This document shows, piece by piece, positions 49,801-58,387 of a stretch of 64,000 nt of DNA. Both the position numbers and the translations under genes were made by a program. Source of the DNA: Henricia sp. BOLD:AAB3569 (lineage: Eukaryota; Echinodermata; Asteroidea; Spinulosida; Echinasteridae); the NCBI GenBank assembly GCA_037783545.1, contig JBBELK010000666.1, forward strand, positions 1,409,001-1,473,000. The letters are read 5' to 3'. The notes below the pieces were generated by a model. It had not been told where the DNA came from. It searched no databases and saw only the letters and a program-made list of their open reading frames with translations. Numbering within the stretch: the stretch's first letter is position 1; each line of letters opens with the position of its first letter.

Positions 49801-52800
49801 TGTGGTTGAGTGCCTTGCTCAAGGGCACAGGTGCCACAACCCGTCACGGCCAGGAATCGAACCTACATTCTAGTACTGGCACAGGAACTTAAGTTCGATG
49901 CACTAGACCGTTCGGCTATAACACCCCACAAGCAATGTCCCTGTCAACACAGCGCAGTGGCAGTGGCTGAAGCGGCCAACTGTGGCTTTGAATGAGAGAC
50001 TTTTAAGACGGTTGGAGGGTGCAAACAAACCGGTCCTTTTCCATTGTTTACCTCACGTTTGAGCTAAAGTGTGCATGCTCACTATAATGGTTTGTTTGCT
50101 GCCACCAAGGTCTCAATAGTCTCCCAAGTGCATTACACAACACACTGGACCTACGACTTTACATCCCATCCAAAGGATGGCGCAACTAAAGTTAAACCTT
50201 GCTCAGGGGTGAAAGTACCTGGGGCCAATTTCATCAAGCTGTTCAGCAGAAACATTTGCTTAATCAAAAATTTGTTTGCTTTGTAAAAATGTAGTCGAAA
50301 TTGCATGTCAACTTGTGTTGTTTACAAGAATATTTGCTATGTTTGCCAAGTACACAAGTTGACATACGACAATTCAAGGCACAGGCTCGTCAGCAATGCG
50401 CGCCCGCCAAATTCGTGCTCGAAACACGCAGCTTCATGCCTTTGCTATGGAGCTGCGTATTGCGTGGCACACATTTGGCGGGCGCGCATTGCTGACGAGC
50501 CTGTGCCTTTAACCCATTTTTATAAAGCACACAAATTTTGGATTAAGCAAATGTTTCTGCTGAACAGCTTTATGAGATTGGTCCCTGAAGTAGTTTCAAA
50601 CAACCTTAGTGTGCATCCACGTGCAGTTTGCCAGTCATGACCTAAAAGGTTCCAACTTGACAGATGATGTTGTATGTTGTCTGGAGTGGCGTCCGCCATC
50701 GTCGGACACCGACGCCTGCCAAAATGTCATTCCATATAATACATGCAAGATACAACGGCCGTCGGCAAACAAGCCTATTTGTTTTTAACGGGTAGCTTTG
50801 GACAAACGGCGGTTCCGTGTTTCATCCGGCATAAAATTGGGAGCACTGTGATTGGCGCATGTTGATTGGAGTTCTCGGGCACTGGGTTGGCACAAAAATT
50901 CCACAGTATCCATACCAAAATAATAACTTTCTTTATTACGCAGCAGAGGGACTCTGGCAGACGCCCAGATCTGTATATACTAGGTCACTCCCTAAATGTT
51001 CCTGCCCTCGATTGTTGGGGTACCGTGGCCGAGTGGTTAGGGCCATTGACTCGCAATCATGGGTGAAAACTTGGGGTTGCGGATTCAAATCCGGCTGCGG
51101 TACCTGTGCCCTTGGGCAAGGCACTCAACCACACTTGCTCCATCCTTCGGAAGGGATGTAAACCGTTGGTCTAGTGTGTTAGGTAATGGTAACGCACTCT
51201 AAAGATCCCAGAGCATTCGTTCGTGAAGAGCAAGGGGATTCCCCGGTGTCTCTGGCCATTTCTAATTCTTCATGGGTTTCCTCACGCTTGCGAGTGACAG
51301 TGCAATGAGCACTATTGAGGAATCATTGGTATGAATACCAGAAAGAAATAATAATAATAACATGTACCTCGTTCGTTTAACCAAAACGCTATGGGCTGCC
51401 GATCCATTAGGATGGGGTACTTACGGCATTGTAACCTCCCTGAGTTGCTGAATGTATTTATATTTTGGAGTCAGTTTGCCATTTGAAGCAATGATAGCCT
51501 GTAACAAGACAGAAATAGAACTATTCAAACAGGGGTTTATTCGTTTCCACGTGGATGACTGAGGGGCTAGCTAAACTTTCTGAAAAGCTGATAGCAAAAA
51601 AAAGGAAATGTCAAATTGACCTCTCATGCTTCTTGATCCTGTTTTGCATCTTCCATTTTTATGCGCAAGTTATTTTTTAGCTTTGTTTACAAAACTTGCC
51701 CCTATTCCGTCAGGCGTAAAATTTCCAACATGATGACGATGTTAATGAAAACATGAAACCTATGTCTACCGATGTGTGTGAGCCAATTTTCTAAAAATGT
51801 TCATTTTAACTACAATCTCATGGGTGTCTACTTTTGTCTGATACACCCTGTACATGTATGTCACTATGTCAGAGCTGTGTACTTACATCTTTGACGACTC
51901 GAGACAGGTTATCCTCTTCAAACGGTTTCTTCGCATCAGACTTGAGCTACAAAAGACCGATATAATATGAGGGGTTAAAAATAAAAATTAAAACGTGACT
52001 TTGAGAACAGTTTTCTGGAGGTCGTTTGAAGGATTTCAACTAAAAAACCTGGTGAAAGACAAGCCCAAGAAGGGACAAGCTTACCATTTCAGGGAGTAGC
52101 GGCTGAAGCAGGGTCCCAAAGAAGTCTGTTGCTTCTCGTGGGAGCTGGGCAGGCATGTTATCAATGGAACAGACTAGTACACCGTCTCCAGAGAACCTGG
52201 AATGAAACGAGGACACAAAATGCTCTAACACGTCTTGATGTCACACAGTTTACAGAAGCCATGACTTCCGTGTTCCTAAAGACCATAAATATTAAGGGGC
52301 CGTCCAAAGTTTTCAACATTTTCACATTTTTACAGAGAGTAGTATTTTTCAAGACTCCCCTCCCTCTCCCAGAAATACTACTTATAAACATTTTTCATTC
52401 ACCAACATGAAATGCCAACATTTTACAGCGTATGTAAAGACTAAAGTCCTACGCGACCTTTGACCCCCACCCTCTTCCTACGTTTTGTAGAACCGTTAAA
52501 CTAAAAATAAAAATAGATCAGATTTTCAAGCCTGTTTATGATACCAGTGGCTGGGAGGGATAACTAGTCGAGACAACCAAGTTGCCTCTGCCCTATTATG
52601 AGCAACCATGGTAAAGTGCCTTGCACAAGGGCACAAGTGTCAAAACTTGTCAAGGCCAGGATTCGAACCCACATTCCGATATCTGGCACAGGAACTCAAG
52701 TTTGTTGCACTAGACCACTAGGTCATAACATCCCAACCCACATAGGGTGAAAGCCTTAATGTAGATTTTATAGGGCCTATGCCATGTCCAAGTTGTATTG

Positions 52801-55800
52801 AAACACACTCGTTTTGTGCCATCTGCACTTGAAAAACTTGAACCAGACTAAAAAATGTTAAAACCAACCAGGCATCTATCGTCCCTTTAAGACAACCTAT
52901 CTGATGTGCTCTCCAACAATAAGAAGTTGTCAAGCGTCTTGGGTAGTAATAAATGGAAAACAAAATGACATTACGGTTAGTTACATTACAGTTGGTGCAT
53001 ACATAATGTTACATAATTTATGACATTTCCCACAACAAAATCAAACATGTTTCTAGAGAAGCTTGAAACAAATGTGTTATCAGTTAAAGCCTTTTCCATA
53101 CACATATCATTCCAAATGACAAGTCCACTTATCATGGAATTGCCTAGCCTTGTCCAAGGCCGTCTCCAGAGAGAATATTGGGTCTAGCGCATTGAAACTG
53201 CACACGGCATCCAAACGAGCCACTGTGCGATGAAGACTTCCATAGTACAACCCGTACGGCAACACAATGACTGCGTACATACAGCACTAGCTGCGTACGA
53301 CCTGCTCTAGCTCGAAAGACAGCCTTGTCGAGTCTGTCACTTCCAGGTTTAATGTGTTTCTTTATTTTTTTGGCTAGTTTTGGCCAAAAATGGGCGGGCC
53401 TTGGATATGCGGGTATGCAAGGTATGAATATTTAACATTTGTCTTGAGCCAATCAAGAGCTTCATGAGTAGCACGTAATGACGCGAAGCTGCATTATGCA
53501 TGTAATGGCGTCCTCCATGTTACGAGAACCGTGGCATGATCGATGGACGAAAACAACAAATATTCTCGGGTTCATAGCATTTATTGTGCTTTTCTGTTTA
53601 CGTATTTGATTACACTTCTGGGGGACAATGGTCGTAATATGACAGCTTTCCTGAATGATTTGTGTGAGCTCTTAAAGGCACAGGCTCGTCAGCAATGCGC
53701 GCGCGCCAACACGAAATACGCAGCTCCATATCAAAGGCACGGTGCTGCGTATTTCGCAACACGAAATTGGCGCGCGCGCATTGCTGACGAGCCTGTGCCT
53801 TTAATACTGCCTCGGATGAACGAACTGGGGATCGCAGATCAAAGCGTTTTTCAAACATAACCAGTCGTGCGTCGACCAATGAAATGTCAGCACACGCTGG
53901 GGTGGTTTCCCTATTACTGCAATGAGTTTCGCTGGCCGAATGCAGAACCATCAAGGCGTTGGGTTTATAGGGATCGTACTGATACATGTACGTGCGTGTG
54001 TGTGCATAGTCGTAGCGCGGCGCACTGTGAGCCAATACGTGCAACAGATGCCGTAGCTTATAAGCGCTTTGTTTTATCTTCAGCGGGCGGTCTAGAAGAC
54101 AAGCCCAACGCCTAGATCAAGGCTAGGAATTGCCCAGAATTAGTTTCATTCCACAAACAAATAAAATTATTAATAATAAAAATAAATTAATAACTAACAA
54201 ACAGCAGAAACAACTGCTCAGAATGACACACAATTTTAGCAAGAAAAAAATTCTGAATAGCTGTTTGTTATTTTCCATGCCATAAAACCTGCAAAAATTA
54301 ACGATTTTATTAGATTTCCATTTAAAGTTGAACACAAAACACTGAAAAAGACAATTGTGAATGAAATATTGAACAAATGAACAAATGAACAAATGAACAA
54401 ATGACTGCATGCACACATATTTTAGTATAAACTTTTTGTTTCCGTGTGTTAGCAGATACATAACTTTCAACTTTAATAAACTATAGAAAGAAATGGTGCA
54501 CGACGTTAATTGAAGACTTAAAGATAGTATACATGATTGGTAAACTGTTACAAATAGTTTTATCCTCCTGTGTGATTGAAGATATGCATGATTAAAACCA
54601 GCCTGAGCAAAAACCAGCTCCGTACTTCGTCTAACTGAGAAAACAGTCAAAAAAGGGTTTGCAGTCATTTCGCCCCAAAACCACTTCGCCCTGAACCATT
54701 TCGCCTTGAACCACGGCCTGTGCACGAAGTGGTTTTGGGGCGAAGTGGCATTAGGGCGAAGTGGCATTTGGGCGATGTAGTGTTTGGACGAAGTGATTTT
54801 TGAGGCGAAATGGCACTCGGGCGAAGTGGTTTGGGGCCAAAATGGCACTTGGGCGAAATGGTTTTGGGGGCGAATTGAATTTTCGTCTCATGAGACGAAA
54901 AATAATTGTTTTACTCATTTCTCAAAGACTACATCACTTCAGACAAAACCATTTCAGGGGAAGTTTTCTACGGTCATCGTGTTTATATTGTGTAAGTTAG
55001 GTGTAAATCTGTGAACATTTCTGATTTTCGAGATACCAATCATGTATACTGCCTTTAAGTCAATACACGTATTAGTTGCCGTTTGCATTATGTGGCATTT
55101 TAGCCGGCCCCTAACGTTCTCTAGTTGCTGCATTTTGGCTGTGTAACACAACCACCGACTACATGCACCAACCTCACATGGCCATTTACTGTATGCAAAT
55201 CAATTGCCTTGGTACAATCACTGGAGATAGCTTTTGTTTTTCTTTATCATTGTGCTCCAGGGTAAGTATTATGGCTAAATCTATGTACAGAAAAGTACAG
55301 TTCTTATTACAGAAAATTACCAGGCTCTATAGACCTTTATCACGGTGTGGCCATCTTCCATTTCCCCTATTAAAATAAACGTAACCAAAGAGAGGCTTGC
55401 AGGGAAAAATAGATTGGCCCGTGTTGAAAATGTTAATCACCATGACATGCGCGCAGCGCGATCAAGAAAATGCGCAGCGCAGACAGTGATTCTCTCAAAA
55501 CAACAAAGGAAGATTGCACGTGCTATCATCACGCAGTCGCGCAGATGCATTGATCGTGCCCGACACGTACTATGGGGAACAAGGCAAAGATAGACGCACC
55601 GTGATAAAGGTCTACTACATGTATTTGAACAATGATGATGAATGTTACATTGTGTACAAATCCACCATGCAAGGGTGCTCACGTCATTACACCTGATCAG
55701 TGGGCTCATCTATATCATTCCATACAGCCCCGGCTGCTTGTTAGGCACTCATGAGCTAATCGTACTTACACCACCCAGACAGGTACACATTTGCTCCTGG

Positions 55801-58387
55801 GTGGAGAGATGCAACTTAATGTAAAGTACCTTGCTTAAGGGCACATGCACCAAGACATGATCTAGATTCGAATCTATAACTAGTAGAATCAAACAGGGTC
55901 ACATTCCATAGCAACAGTGACATCAGCTAGGTATGAGCAACATCAAACTATTATACAGTATGCAGTATGTACATGGACCGGTACACATACACGTGTAAGT
56001 TCAAGCTCACAACATAATAAGCACTGCCGTCTAAACCATATTCAAGTGTTTATGCCAAGATGTTTGTCTGAGTTCAACTGATTTGCATAAAATCTTTGTA
56101 AGCCATATGAGGTCACTGTTTGAACTCAATTTTGGAGCCGGCACCCCGTACGCAGTGACGCAGCCAGAATAACTAATCGGTGGCGAAGACGCAAATAACA
56201 AAGTCAAGTACCTTGGATAAGGCTAGAAAAACTGGTGAAAAAACCAAAATGCAAAAATCACTCTCCGAATGAAATTATGCACAGGGGTGTGGGGGGAAAA
56301 AAAGTAAAATTTGATTATTTAAAATTTGCCAGAAGCAACCTTGAAGCCAAATGATTTCAAAGCATTGTTTTAAGTTTAGAGAAATGAAAGTACACTGGAT
56401 TTTGAACCTGGGAATCTGAGAATATACATGAGTCTTTCCACAGTAAAGGGGGCATTTTGGCAACACAGACCATATTTTCAAGGAAATACCTTTGTCTGGT
56501 CTCAAAATAAACAAAATAATTTTTGGTTGTTCTGAACAGACTTACATGTAAGCCCAAAAAGGGTTACAAATAGTGTGACAACATACCTTTTAAAAAACCC
56601 TCTGTACAAATTTCCAATATACGCTCGTAACCGGGACGGCCCCAAAATGTAACACAAGTGTCTGTCCCAGTTACAAGCGTACATGTATATTGGAAATTTG
56701 TACACAGGGTTTTTAGAAAGGCATGTTGTCACACTATTTGTAAAAAATTTTGGGCCTAAGTTATCTTTTCAGAACAACTAAAACCTATTTCTTTTATTTT
56801 GAGACCAGACAAAGGTATTTCATTGAAAATATGGTCTGTGTTGCCAAAATGCCCCCTTTACTGTGGAAAAACCCACATGTAACTAGTTTACCATAGTAGC
56901 AGACCAGAGGGTGTAGAAAAATGGGAAAGGCAGCTTGGCCACATAATTAGAAGCTGGATATGGTGGGACTTTTTGAGATTAAAATTTATTTGAAGCTACG
57001 AATGAATGGAGTGAATAGACAACAAGAACATTGGAGCTAGAGATCACAGGTTCAAATCCCAGGTAAATTAAACTCCAACTGCTTACCAAACAATTAAATA
57101 CTTTAATCATTGTGTCAAAATGTACAAACCTTAATCTTCTAGAGTGTGGGACAGAGGAGATTTCATGGAAGATTTAAGAACAGAAGTGCAGAAAATGTTT
57201 AAAAAAAAGCAGAAATTAACCCTTTTAATAATTTGTTTTTAGACACAAATTATGCAATCTCATCACGGTTGGTGCAGTACATCAAAAATTCAAGAAATTT
57301 AGCATTTTTTTATGACAACATTTTTGTATTTGTTATGTATGATTCAGTTTCACAGGCAAGAATAATTTGCTTGAAGTTACATTGCACATGTACATGTACA
57401 TGTGTACTAAAAATCAAAAAGAGCAACTGATTAATTATCACTCCATGAGCATGAATTTCATGAAGACATCACATACAACTTGTGAATAGAAGAGGTTTCT
57501 TACAATTTTAAAGAATTACAACTCAAAATCTCAACAGATGTTTCACAGAGCACATGAGGTCTAGTGGGTACACAGCCATGCTTGTGATCGAAGGGTTATG
57601 GTTCCGAGCCCCACTTGTGCTAATGTGTTTGTGTCCGTGGGCAAGACACTTAATCTCAATTGCCTCGTCAACCCAAGCGATGGGGAGCTGTTAGGGGGAA
57701 TGCCACAATCTAACTGCTGATAGGCTTGTGCGCCTTGGCCAGGTAGCCACCTAGTTGAAGCAAAATGGTTCTGGTGATTTCCTGATGGCAGCAGTAATAA
57801 TGGCAACAGCACCAGGAGCACCCCGCAGGGGTGGACATGTGCGCTATATAAGTATCCACCATCATCATTATTATTATGTTCCTTGGAAAATCAAACTTTC
57901 AACCACTTGCTCCAGACAGCGGCTGTAAAAGGTTACATGTACTCGGCCTTGTGACTCGGGCCATTATCAGGCTATATGCCCCCAGGCGGTCTTAAATACA
58001 CAGTTTACGACTGGCAAAACGAACTTAATAAAACATTTAAAAGGACAAATGTGCACGAGTTGCAAACTATTGACAATAATTAATAACTGTCAATACGTGT
58101 CTTGACCTGGGGCAATGTCTCTGACTGACGGATAATAAGTTCAAACAGGTCCACTTGGACTTGGTAAAAATACTGAAGCGAAACAGTCGGGAAAGCGATT
58201 CCAATGTGATTGGTTGATCAGTGTCTTGTTATAAACAAGTTCAGATGAATAATTGATACTGTATTTCATCAGAATAAAATGCTCACCTGTGACTCATGAA
58301 GTGTTGATGTTTGTGATTAGCGTCATACAGATCAAACGGACTCTCAATGCTGCTACACTCCTTAATAAACTCAATAGATCCACCAAC
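28645..58387 (-). CDS. AASS: Alpha-aminoadipic semialdehyde synthase (AASS), C-terminal two thirds, 14 exons
   Basis: AASS is the mitochondrial bifunctional enzyme that joins lysine to 2-oxoglutarate as saccharopine (LKR half) and then oxidises saccharopine to glutamate and aminoadipic semialdehyde (SDH half). Exons in gene order: 58387-58287, 52196-52085, 51946-51887, 51498-51425, 49702-49584, 48889-48760, 48022-47912, 46688-46580, 46099-46023, 43514-43280, 42134-42039, 41016-40901, 40268-40180 and 28821-28645. They give 535 codons with every phase consistent. Landmarks: [18 protein letters not shown] near the LKR end, a GSGNMATP nucleotide-binding loop, [42 protein letters not shown] and [17 protein letters not shown]. 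The N-terminal LKR part lies beyond 64000. The short last exon was not found. Three exons have become satellites. Confidence 0.96.
28690..38790 (-). repeat. Exon-derived satellite 1, 158-bp unit, about 64 copies
   Basis: Each unit holds about 126 nt of the 5' part of AASS exon n plus about 32 nt of the intron before it, including the acceptor tgtctttacag. Copies differ at few fixed positions (gatacg/gacgcg, taacg/taacc, ccataat/ccatact, gatgtaat/gatataat), so the array is young or homogenised. The unit is 2 modulo 3, so an extra copy in mRNA would shift the frame. The authentic exon is the 3'-most copy in gene orientation. The far edge at about 38.77 kb decays into unrelated intron. Confidence 0.97.
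32290..37955. repeat. Higher-order duplication inside satellite 1
   Basis: A block from about 32.29 to 34.79 kb recurs from about 35.29 to 37.95 kb. Rare variants mark it: catcttcatacacc at 32671 and 35673 and caacgtcacg at 33541 and 36543, both 3,002 bp apart (19 units). The tagatgatttgccatcagc variant at 34546 recurs 3,160 bp later (20 units), so one unit was gained in between. A separate 1,580-bp (10-unit) duplication links about 30.5 and 32.1 kb. Confidence 0.85.
39032..39660. other. Intron, no gene seen
   Basis: AT-rich AASS intron between the satellite and a family C element. The open frames here have no recognisable features. Confidence 0.45.
39669..40110. repeat. TIR element, family C, copy 3
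   Basis: Ends atgcatagttccgagatt and acaggtcggaactatgcat, flanked by ta on both sides, which suggests a TA target duplication. In the same internal orientation as copy 2. Confidence 0.85.
40180..40268 (-). CDS. AASS: AASS exon m
   Basis: Encodes [20 protein letters not shown] and then AYLSHTQRY, matching the LGLL..E......LDAL..HL stretch of the family. Acceptor ccacag|GTTGGG, donor TACC|GTAAGT. Phase 2 in, 1 out. The next exon lies 11.3 kb away across satellite 1. Confidence 0.95.
40368..40468. repeat. Palindromic element O, copy 1
   Basis: ggattgcttta-gggagaatataccgc and gcggtatattct-like arms with attttcatga at the centre. A second copy lies at 42284. Confidence 0.6.
40540..40856. repeat. 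TIR element J region
   Basis: Contains repeated taatgtgaac and caacaaagcgatttgac motifs and ends ttctctagtgagaatgaggt, the inverse of 18690. The right end abuts the end of AASS exon l by about 45 bases. Confidence 0.5.
40901..41016 (-). CDS. AASS: AASS exon l
   Basis: Encodes [20 protein letters not shown] and then [19 protein letters not shown]. Acceptor cccctcag|CATGAG. The donor CA|GTCAGT is chosen because it alone joins in frame to LGLLSE of the next exon. Phase 0 in, 2 out. Confidence 0.93.
41060..42030. other. AASS intron with internal duplications
   Basis: cattagcatagttttgggca (about 41440) and catttgcatagttttgggca (about 41640) are a diverged duplication. gctagataagaaacg at 41600 and its inverse cgttttttatctagc at 41850 suggest a TIR or fold-back element between them. 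No exon seen. Confidence 0.4.
42039..42134 (-). CDS. AASS: AASS exon k
   Basis: Encodes [20 protein letters not shown] and then [12 protein letters not shown]. Two acceptors are possible. tgtcag|GGTTTTT is chosen because it continues …RYK|GFCKT… in phase 0 and restores the conserved G-[YF]-x-K segment; an internal aacag would not. Donor TGG|GTAAGA. Confidence 0.94.
42284..42436. repeat. Palindromic element O, copy 2
   Basis: aatattggatg-ctttgagggtgat and gagaatataccgca are mirrored by tgcggtatattctc, atatcaccc and acatccaatatt. About 150 bp. Confidence 0.75.
42816..43231. repeat. TIR element, family C, copy 4
   Basis: The left end is taatgcatagttccgac. The right end, tcggaactac, is interrupted by a 6-bp acatgt before atgcatt. 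It lies within 50 bases of the donor of AASS exon j. Confidence 0.8.
43280..43514 (-). CDS. AASS: AASS exon j, source of the 178-bp array
   Basis: Starts C|TGGAGT and encodes [20 protein letters not shown], then [28 protein letters not shown] and [17 protein letters not shown]. The NLEG..NRDST and GIPSAHT..RGTLRYK stretches are the saccharopine dehydrogenase signature. Acceptor gcccattgtag|C, donor AAG|GTATAT. Phase 2 in, 0 out. This 3'-most copy is the only one that runs past CAGCTT to a donor. Confidence 0.97.
43392..45800 (-). repeat. Exon-derived satellite 2, 178-bp unit, 13 acceptor copies
   Basis: Each unit contains the end of the intron (ttatttctctgcccattgta g) and the first part of AASS exon j through GACATCAGCTT, then returns to intron (cctacttcaaccctgattta). 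Thirteen acceptors can be counted, from 43515 to 45759. Some units have lost one base in the cgggcgggatg run, which would break their frame. The unit is 1 modulo 3. Confidence 0.95.
45283..45375. mobile_element. 93-bp insertion in one unit of satellite 2
   Basis: One unit is interrupted between gatggcacc and cagggacgcag by about 93 bp whose ends read cactatga and tcatagtg. The interior holds the further inverted pair accattgtt / aacaatgg. It looks like a tiny TIR element that inserted after the array formed and has not spread to the neighbouring units. Confidence 0.75.
45815..45885 (-). repeat. tRNA-like 5' half next to satellite 2
   Basis: The minus strand reads tagctcaattggtagggcat followed by cgacgcgttaagcagaagg, a D-arm and anticodon-arm-like stretch, without a T arm. 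It is probably the head of a degraded SINE rather than a tRNA gene. It lies at the upstream edge of satellite 2. Confidence 0.45.
46023..46099 (-). CDS. AASS: AASS exon i
   Basis: Encodes [20 protein letters not shown] and then LRYKF, with the invariant CGGLPAPE motif. Acceptor tatcgacag|GTGCGA, donor TTCAA|GTAAGG. Phase 0 in, 2 out. The split asparagine leads into W-S-A-T of exon j. Confidence 0.97.
46580..46688 (-). CDS. AASS: AASS exon h
   Basis: Encodes [20 protein letters not shown] and then [26 protein letters not shown] is a hallmark of saccharopine dehydrogenases. Acceptor acctacag|T, donor AAG|GTACTA. Phase 2 in, 0 out. Confidence 0.97.
46836..47056. mobile_element. Non-autonomous Tc1/mariner-like element
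   Basis: The left end cagttgtagtcagaagttta plus catac and the right end gtatgtaaacttctgacttc plus tg are inverse complements, flanked on both sides by TA. The end sequence strongly resembles the known Tc1-family motif CAGTTGAAGTCGGAAGTTTA. At 221 bp it has no transposase and would rely on one encoded elsewhere. Confidence 0.88.
47291..47667. repeat. TIR element with perfect 20-bp ends
   Basis: aaggaagggacaacacttgc and gcaagtgttgtcccttcctt are exact inverse complements 377 bp apart, in the AASS intron. No coding content. Confidence 0.85.
47912..48022 (-). CDS. AASS: AASS exon g
   Basis: Encodes [20 protein letters not shown] and then [16 protein letters not shown]. This matches S-L-L-P-x-x-x-H-P-x-V-A and MVTASY of the family. 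The acceptor tttgcag|CATGCT is preferred to the internal ttgccag, which would delete the conserved LP...HP segment. Donor AAAG|GTAAGG. Phase 2 at both ends. Confidence 0.96.
48145..48483 (+). repeat. tRNA-derived SINE, copy 2
   Basis: Head ggtaccttggccgag...ggttcaaatcc...gcggtacc, body with gtaacgcactctaaagatcc, tail (aataat)n. Nearly identical to the copy at 51017. Confidence 0.88.
48515..48740. repeat. Dispersed repeat U, copy 2
   Basis: Shares gtgcaccacgtagcaa and caccag-cattatgcaaatgt with 13925-14150. It ends just before the donor of AASS exon f. Confidence 0.6.
48760..48889 (-). CDS. AASS: AASS exon f
   Basis: Encodes [20 protein letters not shown] and then [22 protein letters not shown], the segment after the nucleotide-binding loop. 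Acceptor tttcacag|CGTCGG, donor ATCAG|GTACCA. Phase 1 in, 2 out. Confidence 0.95.
49113..49486. repeat. Long fold-back element M
   Basis: Arms of about 150 bp (gggcaattcctgaaatt ... and inverse, ending ggaattgccc) with a short centre around ggtttcggctgaaacc. The arms are highly similar, so the RNA would form a long hairpin. It lies in the AASS intron between exons f and e. Confidence 0.88.
49584..49702 (-). CDS. AASS: AASS exon e: nucleotide-binding loop
   Basis: Encodes [20 protein letters not shown] and then [31 protein letters not shown] is the G-x-G-x-x-x-x-P Rossmann loop of the SDH half. Acceptor ttcaccag|AATCAT, donor ATAG|GTTGGT, an unusual GTTGGT donor that also appears at every unit junction of satellite 3. 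Phase 2 in, 1 out. Confidence 0.96.
49754..49927 (-). repeat. SINE head, inverted
   Basis: Reverse of the 24677 SINE head: gaatcgaacc (B box), ccttgctcaagggcac and ccgttcggctataacacccc. Only about the first half is present. Confidence 0.75.
50217..50587. repeat. TIR element with a nested family A insertion
   Basis: ggccaatttcatcaagctgt with tcagcagaaacattt is mirrored by aaatgtttctgctga with acagctttatgagattgg. Family A copy 6 sits inside it. Confidence 0.75.
50376..50512. repeat. Fold-back element, family A, copy 6
   Basis: A complete palindrome inserted inside the 50217-50587 element. Very close to copy 3 in sequence. Confidence 0.85.
51017..51361 (+). repeat. tRNA-derived SINE, copy 3
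   Basis: The head keeps a 7-bp acceptor stem (ggtaccg / cggtacc), an A box (tggccgagtgg) and a B box (gattcaaatcc), but the anticodon arm does not pair normally. The body and (aataat)n tail match copy 2. Confidence 0.88.
51425..51498 (-). CDS. AASS: AASS exon d
   Basis: Encodes [20 protein letters not shown] and then EVTM, matching A-V-I-x-S-N-G-x-L-x-x-K-Y-x-Y-I of the family. Acceptor tgttacag|GCTATC, donor ATGCC|GTAAGT. Phase 0 in, 2 out. Confidence 0.95.
51887..51946 (-). CDS. AASS: AASS exon c
   Basis: A 20-codon exon, [20 protein letters not shown]. Acceptor ttttgtag|CTCAAG, donor GAT|GTAAGT, phase 0 at both ends. Confidence 0.92.
52085..52196 (-). CDS. AASS: AASS exon b
   Basis: Encodes [20 protein letters not shown] and then [17 protein letters not shown], the near-invariant end of the LKR half. 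Acceptor ttccag|GTTCTC, donor ATG|GTAAGC. Phase 2 in, 0 out. It fixes the 3' end of exon a by sharing a split arginine codon. Confidence 0.97.
52541..52736 (-). repeat. SINE head, inverted, diverged
   Basis: gattcgaaccc, ccttgcacaagggcac and ctagaccactaggtcataac match the inverted SINE head at 49754. Confidence 0.7.
53672..53804. repeat. Fold-back element, family A, copy 7
   Basis: Palindrome ttaaaggcacaggctcgtca ... inverse, ending gtgccttta. Confidence 0.85.
54371..54402. repeat. aacaaatga short tandem repeat
   Basis: A unit of 8-9 bases repeated about four times. It lies within a 241-residue minus-strand frame that I consider non-coding. Confidence 0.8.
54664..54890. repeat. gggcgaagtgg degenerate repeat block
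   Basis: About eight copies of a 16-20-bp unit built on gggcgaagtggcatt on the plus strand, preceded by three inverted copies (ccacttcgccc). It has a short fold-back organisation and no coding evidence. Confidence 0.75.
55330..55614. repeat. TIR element with perfect 18-bp ends
   Basis: tagacctttatcacggtg and caccgtgataaaggtcta are exact inverse complements 285 bp apart. Confidence 0.85.
55816..55890 (-). repeat. SINE head fragment, inverted
   Basis: taccttgcttaagggcacat and agattcgaatct resemble the inverted SINE head. Short and diverged. Confidence 0.5.
56426..56880. repeat. Long fold-back element N
   Basis: Arms of about 220 bp with high similarity (ttccacagtaaagggggcat ... and inverse, ending ccctttactgtggaa), centred near 56650 around gggacggcc. 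RNA would form a long hairpin. It lies in the AASS intron. Confidence 0.88.
57550..57877 (+). repeat. SINE of a second family
   Basis: Head with ggtctagtggg and ggttccgagccc, body cgtgggcaagacacttaatc, 3' end gcgctatataagtatcca and an (atc/att)n tail. The ending is shared with 8370-8411. Confidence 0.75.
58287..58387 (-). CDS. AASS: AASS exon a, source of the 101-bp array
   Basis: Encodes [20 protein letters not shown] and then [13 protein letters not shown], matching GGSIEFM.EC..I..PF.LYDA of the family. The donor is CACAG|GTGAGC; the last two bases complete arginine with exon b. This is the only copy in the window followed by this donor. The 5' end at GTTGG is inferred from the unit boundary; the authentic acceptor must lie beyond 64000 or at a unit junction. 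Confidence 0.88.

Larger units (their letters stand above)
52197..58286. other. 6.1-kb AASS intron
   Basis: The intron between exons a and b. It holds SINE pieces (52541, 55816, 57550), a family A copy, palindromic and TIR elements, and the gggcgaagtgg block. Stretches 52740-53670, 53810-54360 and 57000-57540 show nothing I recognise. No further AASS exon is needed, because exons a and b join in phase. Confidence 0.7.

Noticed and set aside
51019-51104. Functional tRNA gene
   Set aside because: The acceptor stem pairs and both boxes are present, but the anticodon arm is irregular and the sequence runs straight into a SINE body with an AAT tail.
54123-54848. 241-residue minus-strand open frame
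   Set aside because: It begins in the gggcgaagtgg repeats and continues through AT-rich sequence giving runs of F, L and C. No motif, and no splice sites fitting AASS.
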